Shown here: positions 6,655 to 12,916 of the stretch, in pieces
Position numbering within the stretch: the stretch's first letter is position 1
Layout of the letters: every line of letters starts with the position of its first letter
Assembly: GCA_003168315.1 (NCBI GenBank)
Contig: PMSP01000345.1
Coordinates: 1-15,315, forward strand
DNA from: Opitutaceae bacterium
Lineage (GTDB): Bacteria; Verrucomicrobiota; Verrucomicrobiia; Opitutales; Opitutaceae
DNA length: 15,315 bases
Direction: 5' to 3'
The notes under the pieces: generated by a model
What the model was told of the DNA's origin: nothing
What the model saw: the letters and a program-made list of their open reading frames with translations, nothing else
Database searches by the model: none
Translations under genes and position numbers: made by a program

Positions 6655-7698
6655 ATGCCGTCGCCCCCCCTTGCCCGCCCGGCCGCCCTCCTGCCGCGCA
6701 ACTGCACCTTCACCCCGTCGGACTGGGCCGCGCTGGCGGCCTTCTGGCATCCGGTCTGCTTTTCCTCCGACATCGGGGGCCCGAGGCCCTTTGCGGCGAC
6801 GCTCCTGGATGAAAAGCTCGTCCTTTACCGCGCGGGCGGCCGCGTGGTCGCGGCCAAGGACATCTGCATCCACCGCGGCGTCCCGCTCAGCTTCGGGCGG
6901 GTGGAGGGCGAGGAGGTCGTCTGCGCCTACCACGGCTTCCGCTACGGCGCCGGCGGGCAATGCGTGAAGATCCCGGCGCAGCCCGACCTGGCGATACCGA
7001 AGAAGCTCTGCCTGCAGACCGTGCTCGCCGAGGAGAAATACGGCGTCGTCTGGGTGTGCCTGGCGGGGGAGCCCAGGCAGCCGCTGCCTTCCTGGCCGGA
7101 GCTCGACGACCCGCGCCTGATGCAGATGAAGATGGCGGCCGGGATCTGGAAGTGCTCCGCCGCGCGGCACACCGAGAACTTCAACGACCTCGCCCATCTT
7201 TCCTTCGTCCACGTGGGCACCTTCGGCAACCCCGACCGGCCCGAGGTGCCGAGATACGATGTCGAGGTGGGGCCGGAGGGAATGCATTTCGAGGCCGATT
7301 ACGACCGGCACTCCATCGAGGATTTCGGGAGGAAGGGGCCTGTCGAGCACATCCATTACACGTACGACCTCACGTTTCCCTTCTATACCCGGCTTCGCAT
7401 CTGCTTCGGCAGGGATCGGAACTTTGTCGCCTACAACCTTCCCTCGCCCGCCTCGGCGCGGGAGACGAACGTGCTGTTCCGGCTGACCCGGGACTTCGAC
7501 CTGGACAAGCCCGAGGACAGCTCGATCGCCCTCCAGAACCAGGTGATCTCGGAGGACAGGCCGTTTGTCGAGGCGCAGCGGCCCGAGGAGCTGCCGCTCG
7601 ACCTCTCGGAGGAGTTCCACATCCGGGCGGACCGGTTCTCCACCTGCTATAGGCACGCCCTGGTGGGATTCGGGCTTGGCGGCGAGTTCGCTTCATAG
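6655..7698 (+). CDS. Rieske non-heme iron oxygenase 1 (catalytic alpha subunit)
   Basis: This 347-residue mononuclear-iron oxygenase has the Rieske domain first: C71-x-H73-x16-C90-x2-H93, in CIHRG and CAYHG. The catalytic domain has ENFNDLAHLSFVH giving D178, H181 and H186, and the distal ligand D301 in SEDRPFVEAQ. The electron path (bridging Asp) and the 2-His-1-carboxylate site therefore look complete. Length and single-subunit layout fit the vanillate/dicamba O-demethylase and methylxanthine N-demethylase type rather than large alpha-beta dioxygenases. FWHPV near the start and DRFSTCYRHAL at the end are also seen in that group. It is closest by eye to Rieske 2 (shared ENFND-AHLS-VH-GTFGN block). 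It stands alone on the plus strand, convergent with the permease gene 9 bases away. The ATG at 6655 is favoured over a TTG at 6589, which would run back through the divergent promoter region. It needs a reductase encoded elsewhere. Confidence 0.9.
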   Translation: MPSPPLARPAALLPRNCTFTPSDWAALAAFWHPVCFSSDIGGPRPFAATLLDEKLVLYRAGGRVVAAKDICIHRGVPLSFGRVEGEEVVCAYHGFRYGAGGQCVKIPAQPDLAIPKKLCLQTVLAEEKYGVVWVCLAGEPRQPLPSWPELDDPRLMQMKMAAGIWKCSAARHTENFNDLAHLSFVHVGTFGNPDRPEVPRYDVEVGPEGMHFEADYDRHSIEDFGRKGPVEHIHYTYDLTFPFYTRLRICFGRDRNFVAYNLPSPASARETNVLFRLTRDFDLDKPEDSSIALQNQVISEDRPFVEAQRPEELPLDLSEEFHIRADRFSTCYRHALVGFGLGGEFAS

Positions 7699-7719
7699 GC
7701 GCCGGCCTCAGTGGGCGCC
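7698..7719. terminator. Possible bidirectional terminator between convergent genes
   Basis: GGCGCC (7698-7703) and GGCGCC (7714-7719) are self-complementary arms around a 10-base loop, placed exactly between the stops of Rieske 1 and the NCS2-like permease. The stem is short and there is no T run on either side, so the position is more suggestive than the structure. Confidence 0.25.
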
Positions 7720-9306
7720 GGGGGCGGGGCCGCTCCCCCTGGGCTTCATGCGGTCGGCGACGACGCAGATCCCCGCCACGATGAAATACGCGAGCGGGAT
7801 GGCCCCGGGCGCGTAGCCGATGACGCCGATGATGTCCGAGCCGGTGATCCGGTAGTTGTGGGCGAGGCCGAGGAGCGCGATCACGCCCCCGGCCGCGAAC
7901 CATCCCGCGGCGCGCAGGAAGCGCCTCTCGATGATCTGCACGGTCGCGGCGCTCAGGACCATGCAGGTGTAGATGTAGCCCTCGCCCACCGCGAAGACGC
8001 CGGCCGAGTAATAATCGGCGCGGTCCGCGAAGAGCGCGTTGAGCGTCGAGGGGATCGGATGTTCCGGGGTGCCGTAGCCGACGGCCAGCAGCGTGCGCTT
8101 GATCACAAACTCGGTGTAGGCGCCCAGGGCGGGAACGAGCCCAACGACGACGGCCGGGATGTGCTTCGCCGGAACGACCTCGAATGCCTGGGCCGTCATC
8201 GCAAGCCCGATCCATATGATGAGGGCCATGCCGGCCTCGACGGGTATGAAGTGGACGATGATCCCAAGCGTGCCGGTGCAGGCTATCGTCGTCATGACGG
8301 CCGCGTTCAGCACGGAGTATCCCGCCCGCGACCCGATGGCCTTCCAGCCGGGATGGCCGAAATAGATGGTCGCGAGGAATGGCGACCCAAAGAGGGCCGA
8401 GCCCATGGTGGCAAAGCCGTTGAAGAGGAGGCAGTTCCTGGTGTCAAAGCTGTCGCCGGCGGCCGCGGCCGACTCGATTGTCTGCAGGGACCAGAGGGTG
8501 CTGACGAGCCCGAGCGGCAGGACGACGGGCAGGCTGTCCCCGATGGAGTGCCACCAGGTGAGGAGCAGCGCGGGATTCGGAATCGGGGGATAGAATCCCA
8601 TCGTCCCCAGGTCGAGTTTGCCGACCGGGACTATCGTCGAGCCGGCGAAGTAGTGGCATGCCCACGCCAGCCCCGTCCCCGCGGCGAGAATCACGAGGCC
8701 CCGGGGGATGCCGAACCGCGGCTCGACCCCGCCGAAATAGAACACGAATGCGAGGCCCAGGGTCGCGAGCCCGACGATCGGGAAGGCGTAGGCCCGGAAG
8801 AAGAAGTCGAGGGCCAGGAACGCCAGGGCGATGCCCGCGAGCGTCGAGAGGAGCGCGGCCCTCGGCGTGACGCGCCGGATCCAGGCGCCGACGAACGCGC
8901 CCGCGCACTCGATCAGCCCCATCACGAAGGCGGCGCCGACCCCGGCCCTCCACGCGGCCATGCTCGCCTCGGCCTCGCCGAGGCCCGCGTTGAGCGCGCG
9001 CAACTTGGCGGGATAGAGGATCAGGAACACAAACGTGACCAGCAGGATGATGCTGAGGCCGAACGGGAGAGCGCAGACGTCCTGGCGGTTTTCCTGCCGC
9101 GCGAGCCTGTGGGCCAGCCACGCATAGTACAGGTTGCCGATCAGGAGCCCGACGGCCGTCGCCGGCATGATGCGGGTGTAGAAGACATGGGGATCCAGGT
9201 AGAGGGGGAAGCCGAGGCTCAGCTTCACCATGACGATCGCGACGACAAGGTTGTCGAGCCAGAGGGCGATGAACCCGTCGATGTCCCCCTTGACGAAAGC
9301 CTTCAT
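7708..9306 (-). CDS. NCS2-like (AzgA/COG2252-type) permease
   Basis: This 532-residue polytopic inner-membrane protein has about 12-14 hydrophobic segments. The opening GDIDGFIALWLDNLV, RIMPATAVGLLIGNLYYAW and DVCALPFGLSI match the pattern of AzgA-like nucleobase:cation symporters (NCS2/COG2252), where the last motif is usually TAMP/ALP-type. Near the middle, TIYFGHPGWKAIGSRAGYSV sits where NCS2 proteins have their T..NxG...SR substrate motif, but the usual Asn/Glu-Asn-x-Gly is replaced by FGHPGW. The ligand may therefore be other than a plain purine. The ATG overlaps the stop of the APC permease gene as ATGA, so translation is probably coupled. Last gene of the minus-strand series. Family call is good; substrate (xanthine-like, methylated purine, other N-heterocycle) is inference. 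Confidence 0.78.
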   Translation of the reverse strand: MKAFVKGDIDGFIALWLDNLVVAIVMVKLSLGFPLYLDPHVFYTRIMPATAVGLLIGNLYYAWLAHRLARQENRQDVCALPFGLSIILLVTFVFLILYPAKLRALNAGLGEAEASMAAWRAGVGAAFVMGLIECAGAFVGAWIRRVTPRAALLSTLAGIALAFLALDFFFRAYAFPIVGLATLGLAFVFYFGGVEPRFGIPRGLVILAAGTGLAWACHYFAGSTIVPVGKLDLGTMGFYPPIPNPALLLTWWHSIGDSLPVVLPLGLVSTLWSLQTIESAAAAGDSFDTRNCLLFNGFATMGSALFGSPFLATIYFGHPGWKAIGSRAGYSVLNAAVMTTIACTGTLGIIVHFIPVEAGMALIIWIGLAMTAQAFEVVPAKHIPAVVVGLVPALGAYTEFVIKRTLLAVGYGTPEHPIPSTLNALFADRADYYSAGVFAVGEGYIYTCMVLSAATVQIIERRFLRAAGWFAAGGVIALLGLAHNYRITGSDIIGVIGYAPGAIPLAYFIVAGICVVADRMKPRGSGPAPGAH

Positions 9307-10712
9307 CCGGCGAATGCGGTTTCATTCCCCCGGCGCACGCCCCAGGAGACCGCGAACCCGACCGCGACCGTGGCGGCGAAGGCGTAGGGCAGGTAGCACG
9401 CGGGAGCCGGCGGCACCGGATAGACGCTCTGGACCATCACGACGCCGAGGAGAAGGAGGGCGCCCACGGAGGCGGCGACCCGCGGACGGCTGAGGCAGTG
9501 CTCCCCCGACAGGAAAAAGGGCGCGGCGAGGCAGACCATGAAGTAGGCGCCGATGAATCCCAGGGCCGCGAGCTGCGAGACATAGTCGACCACGGAATAG
9601 AGCGTGACCCCGGAGAAGAGCATGACGACGGGGACCGCGATGGAGATAATGCCGAAGAGCGCGATGGCCCGGTGGGGCGTCGCGTTCACGGGGTGAGCCC
9701 GCCCGAAAGTCCCGAAGAAATAGCCGTCCTCGGACATGGAATAAAGGGTCCGGGACCCGGCGTTGATCGATCCCAGGGTGCACGCGAAATAGCTGAGGGC
9801 CACGCCGACGGAGCTCAGGGTGCCGAGCACGGGGTAGTGGTTGGCCCGGGCGAGCGTGTCGAACGGGGTCTCCAGCTGGTCGAGCGCGATCCCGAACTTG
9901 CGGCCGAGTCCGACGAGGAGGTAGGTCATCACCAGGTAGAGGACGCCGATCGGGACCACGCAGCCGAGGATGGCCCGCGGGATCGCGGTCCTGGCGTGCT
10001 TCGCCTCCTCGCCCAGCGTCGTCGCGCTCTCGAAGCCGCCCATGGTGAGGAATGCAAGGACCAGGCCGGCGCTGAAGGCCCGGGGGCCGGCCCCCTGGAG
10101 CGTGAGCTGCGGGCGGTCGATCCAGGGGCCCCCCTTTGACATCGCGAGCGCGACGATCGCGATCATGACGGTGAGGGAGGTGACCTCGATGACGATCATC
10201 ACGTCGCCGGAGAGCTTCATGTCCCGGAACGCGGTCCACCATGCGGCGATGACGACAAGGGTCGTCACGGCCGCCCCGAGGGTCACGCTGTTCGCCATCC
10301 CCGTGTACTCGGAAATCACGAGGCAGGCGTAATAGGCCGCCGAGGGCGCCGAGCTCGCCGCGCCGAAGAGCATCGCCCCGACGTAGATCCAGCCCGTGCC
10401 GACGCCTGCGCGGGGGCCGAGCCCAAGCCGGGCGTAGGTTGCCAGGCCGCCCGCGGAGGCGCACCGGGTCGCAAAGCCGTTGATGTTGACGAGGATGAGG
10501 AGGCAGATCGCGAGGACGGCCAGGAAGAGGACCCACGTGCCGTTGCCGGTCTTTCCGATCAGGAGGGGGATGATGACGCCCAGCGTCCCGGTGGGCGCCA
10601 TCGTGCCCAGGGTCTGCGCGACGTTTTCAAGCCCGGAAAGGTAGTTGCGCCTCAGGGTGGGCGCTCCGGCCAGGACCGTGGGCCCGTCGCCGGCTCGGAT
10701 GTCAGGGTCCAT
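9303..10712 (-). CDS. APC-superfamily amino acid/amine permease
   Basis: This 469-residue inner-membrane transporter has about 12 helices. RNYLSGLENVAQTLGTMAPTG marks unwound helix 1 (the MAPTG element), and FLTMGGFESATTLGEEAKHA is the hallmark helix 6 region with the GFE and EE motifs, followed by the typical AIPRAI. RTLYSMSEDG is the usual helix 8-9 loop. Family members carry amino acids, polyamines or other amines by proton coupling or exchange. A GTG at 10742 would add 10 residues but lacks a ribosome site, so the ATG at 10712 is preferred. It follows Rieske 2 after 96 bases that contain inverted repeats, and its stop overlaps the start of the next permease by 4 bases. Two unrelated permeases side by side suggest that two moieties or a substrate/product pair are moved. 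Substrate unknown. Confidence 0.87.
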   Translation of the reverse strand: MDPDIRAGDGPTVLAGAPTLRRNYLSGLENVAQTLGTMAPTGTLGVIIPLLIGKTGNGTWVLFLAVLAICLLILVNINGFATRCASAGGLATYARLGLGPRAGVGTGWIYVGAMLFGAASSAPSAAYYACLVISEYTGMANSVTLGAAVTTLVVIAAWWTAFRDMKLSGDVMIVIEVTSLTVMIAIVALAMSKGGPWIDRPQLTLQGAGPRAFSAGLVLAFLTMGGFESATTLGEEAKHARTAIPRAILGCVVPIGVLYLVMTYLLVGLGRKFGIALDQLETPFDTLARANHYPVLGTLSSVGVALSYFACTLGSINAGSRTLYSMSEDGYFFGTFGRAHPVNATPHRAIALFGIISIAVPVVMLFSGVTLYSVVDYVSQLAALGFIGAYFMVCLAAPFFLSGEHCLSRPRVAASVGALLLLGVVMVQSVYPVPPAPACYLPYAFAATVAVGFAVSWGVRRGNETAFAG

Positions 10713-10757
10713 GCGGGACGCGCAGTGCCGGCATTCCCGCACGAGGGGCGATTCGCT

Positions 10758-10820
10758 GCATGGGTGGCATCGGGCGCCAGGGATTTAGCACCGCCCATGC
10801 CATGTTGCTCATGCCACCCA
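10758..10820. repeat. Inverted repeats allowing two alternative hairpins between Rieske 2 and APC genes
   Basis: TGGGTGGCAT (10761-10770) is perfectly complementary to ATGCCACCCA (10811-10820), which overlaps the stop codon of Rieske 2. The same left arm, GCATGGGTGG (10758-10767), also pairs 9 of 10 with CCGCCCATGC (10791-10800). The two pairings exclude each other. No T run follows, so this looks more like an attenuator, RNA-processing site or translation block than a simple terminator; it may also be chance. Confidence 0.35.
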
Positions 10821-11849
10821 GTGCCCGCTCAGGCCGAGGGCGACGAGGCGCTTTCGGTAGGCGATCGACATGCGGTCGGCCGAGATGTGGACCTCCTCGC
10901 GCAGGTCGAGCGGCAGGTCCTCCGGGTACTGGTCCTCGACCACGGGCATGTCCTCCTTGTTGACGAACAGCTGGTAGTCGATCGCGGGCGCCGCCGGGTC
11001 CCCGAGGTCGTAGTTGCGCGACATGAGCATGTAGACGCGGGTCTGGCGCGCGGTCTCCGGGGACGCGATGTCGTAGATGTCGAGAATGCGCCCGTCCGGC
11101 GCGAGGACGCCGAGCTTCGTCGCGAACGGCGGGCTCAGCGTGTACACGTAGGTCATCCTGGTGACCACGCCCCCCGGCTTGAGGAAGGTGTCGCGGTCGA
11201 CGTGCGGGTAGCTGAGCCTGAACTCGAGCACGTCGGGCCTCTCGATCACGTCATATTCGTGGATCTGGGGCGCGTCCCTGTTGCCGAATGTCCCGGTATG
11301 GACCCATGAGAGGTGGGCGACGTCGTTGAAATTCTCGACCTGGCGGGGAGCCGCCGCCCTCCAGAGCGACACCGGGACCTCGATCGTCTGCCGGCCCGTC
11401 AGCGCGAGGTCCGGCCATTCCGGGACGGGGGCCCTTGCCGGCGGCCGCAGGCAGGTCCAGACAAGGCCGTGCCTGACGACTGCGGGAAAGGTGCGAAGGC
11501 GCAGCTTCTGCGAGATGGGGATCGAGGCGTCCTGGGCCGGGACGCCCGTGCAGGCCCCGGTGCCCGAGTAGCGGAAGCCATGGTAGGCGCAGACAAGCGT
11601 GCACCCGTCCATCCAGCCGCGGCTGAGCGACGCGCCCCGGTGCGCGCAGAGGTCCCGGGCGACGCAGATGCCGTCCTCGCCCCTGAAGACGACCAGGCGC
11701 ACGTCGAGCAGCCTCCGTGAAAGCGGCTTGTCCGCCACCTCGGATGCGAGCGCGACGGGATGCCAGAAGGACGCCAGGACGTCCCGGTCATGGGCTGCGA
11801 ACGTGACCTCGTTCGGTCGGACAAGCTCGGCGATGGACGGCGGCTCCAT
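10809..11849 (-). CDS. Rieske non-heme iron oxygenase 2 (catalytic alpha subunit)
   Basis: This 346-residue protein is a paralogue of Rieske 1. The Rieske cluster ligands are C68-x-H70-x16-C87-x2-H90 (LCAHRG, CAYHGF). The catalytic domain reads ENFNDVAHLSWVH, giving D176, H179 and H184, and D300 is the distal iron ligand in KEDMPVVEDQ. The C-terminal segment with SADRMSIAYRKRLVALG is shared with the other two oxygenases. The frame is open far upstream, to 12077, but that extension lies inside the Rieske 3 gene. The ATG at 11849 starts just before the family's SFWHPVALAS strand and follows the Rieske 3 stop by 5 bases, pointing to translational coupling, since no clear ribosome site is seen. 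It would hydroxylate or demethylate a small organic substrate using O2 and electrons from a reductase that is absent here. Confidence 0.9.
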   Translation of the reverse strand: MEPPSIAELVRPNEVTFAAHDRDVLASFWHPVALASEVADKPLSRRLLDVRLVVFRGEDGICVARDLCAHRGASLSRGWMDGCTLVCAYHGFRYSGTGACTGVPAQDASIPISQKLRLRTFPAVVRHGLVWTCLRPPARAPVPEWPDLALTGRQTIEVPVSLWRAAAPRQVENFNDVAHLSWVHTGTFGNRDAPQIHEYDVIERPDVLEFRLSYPHVDRDTFLKPGGVVTRMTYVYTLSPPFATKLGVLAPDGRILDIYDIASPETARQTRVYMLMSRNYDLGDPAAPAIDYQLFVNKEDMPVVEDQYPEDLPLDLREEVHISADRMSIAYRKRLVALGLSGHWVA

Positions 11850-11854
11850 TGGGA

Positions 11855-12826
11855 CTAGGACGTGCCGAACCTGAGCCCGAGCTGCCTCAGCCATTTGCGG
11901 TAGGCGATCGCCGTCCGGTCGGAGCGCAGGTGGAGCTCCGCCTGCAGGTCGAGCGGGAGGAGCTCCGGGCGCTGGGACTCGACGATCGGCAGGTCCTGGG
12001 CGGTCACCTCGTCCTGGAACTTGACGATCTTCTCCGCAGGGACCTCGAACGAGTAGTTCATGGCCATGATCGCCCACGCGAGGCTGCGCCCCTCGTCCAC
12101 GGGCGTCACTGTGTCGATCATGCAGAAGCGCTGCTCGCCCTGCGCCTTCGTGAATCGGGCCGTGAGGGGCCTGAGCGCCTCATACGTGTAAAGGACCTTT
12201 GCGGCCCTGCCCGTGCCGTCCGGGTCCGGCTGCCAGATCGGGATGTCCCTCGAGATGACGCCGCTCGCCGTGATCTCGGCCTCGTAGTCGTCGATCTCGG
12301 TGTGCCCCGGGTCCCCGAGGTAACCCGCGTGGACAAAGGGAAAGTGCCCGACGTCGAGGAAGTTCTCGATCACCCGGGGACCGAGCGCGTTGAACGGGTA
12401 GGGGCCGCAAGGGATATTGCGGTAGGCCGGATCGTCCCATTCCGGAAACGGCGGGAGGTCGCCGGACGGGCTGCCGAGGCAGGTCCAGACGAGGTCGTAG
12501 GCGACCTTCACGGGATGGACGTTCGTGTGGGCCCGCGGGGGCGGCTTCTGGGACGGATGGGCCGGGATGCGGACGCACTCCCCATCCGTGTTGTAGGTCC
12601 ATCCGTGGTAGGGGCACTGCAGGCAGCCTTCCTTCACCTTTCCAAGCGAAAGCCTGGCGCCCCGGTGGACGCAGAGATTCCTCCATGCGTGGAACCTCCC
12701 GCCGTCCGCCCAGAGGACCAGGTCCTCGCCGAGGAGGCGCGAGGCGACCACGCGCCCCCCGGCGAAGTCCTCGACCTTCGCGAGGGGATGCCAGTCGTGG
12801 ACAAGAACGGGATCGGGGATCGCCAT
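11855..12826 (-). CDS. Rieske non-heme iron oxygenase 3 (catalytic alpha subunit)
   Basis: This 323-residue protein is the most divergent of the three oxygenases. Rieske ligands are C52-x-H54-x16-C71-x2-H74 (LCVHRG, CPYHGW; the others have YHGF). The mononuclear site is ENFLDVGHFPFVH, giving D158, H161 and H166, and D278 is the distal carboxylate in AQDLPIVESQ. The end, SDRTAIAYRKWLRQLG, recalls the C-terminus of NdmA-type N-demethylases and related O-demethylases. The ATG at 12826 is preferred over an earlier in-frame start at 12871: it has an AGGAAGG box 11 bases upstream and starts directly at the WHPLA strand. It is 90 bases downstream of the TonB receptor and 5 bases upstream of Rieske 2, so it is first in an oxygenase pair. 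Given the sequence distance, it probably acts on a different position or intermediate. Confidence 0.9.
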   Translation of the reverse strand: MAIPDPVLVHDWHPLAKVEDFAGGRVVASRLLGEDLVLWADGGRFHAWRNLCVHRGARLSLGKVKEGCLQCPYHGWTYNTDGECVRIPAHPSQKPPPRAHTNVHPVKVAYDLVWTCLGSPSGDLPPFPEWDDPAYRNIPCGPYPFNALGPRVIENFLDVGHFPFVHAGYLGDPGHTEIDDYEAEITASGVISRDIPIWQPDPDGTGRAAKVLYTYEALRPLTARFTKAQGEQRFCMIDTVTPVDEGRSLAWAIMAMNYSFEVPAEKIVKFQDEVTAQDLPIVESQRPELLPLDLQAELHLRSDRTAIAYRKWLRQLGLRFGTS

Positions 12827-12916
12827 GTTTTTGGGGGCCTTCCTACCTGCTGCGGCCGCCGCACGCCGCACGCATCCATGCAGCGTCCATGGGAGGGGGC
12901 CGTCGACTGAAAAGCG

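Noticed and set aside
6559..7656. A 365-codon minus-strand frame opposite Rieske oxygenase 1
   Set aside because: It is a composition artefact; the opposite strand carries intact Rieske and iron-site motifs.
7711..9387. A 558-codon plus-strand frame opposite the NCS2-like permease
   Set aside because: The product is an Asp/Arg/Gly/Glu-rich string with no hydrophobic core or motif; it is a shadow of the permease gene.
11850..12077. N-terminal extension of Rieske 2 into the Rieske 3 gene
   Set aside because: The extra 76 residues are Pro/Arg/Gly/Ala-rich out-of-frame translation of Rieske 3; family similarity begins just after the ATG at 11849.
12848..12863. GC-rich palindrome (TGCGGCCGCCGCA) between the TonB receptor and Rieske 3 as a terminator
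   Set aside because: The stem is only about 4 bp with a small loop and no T run; a G+C-rich spacer gives such motifs by chance.
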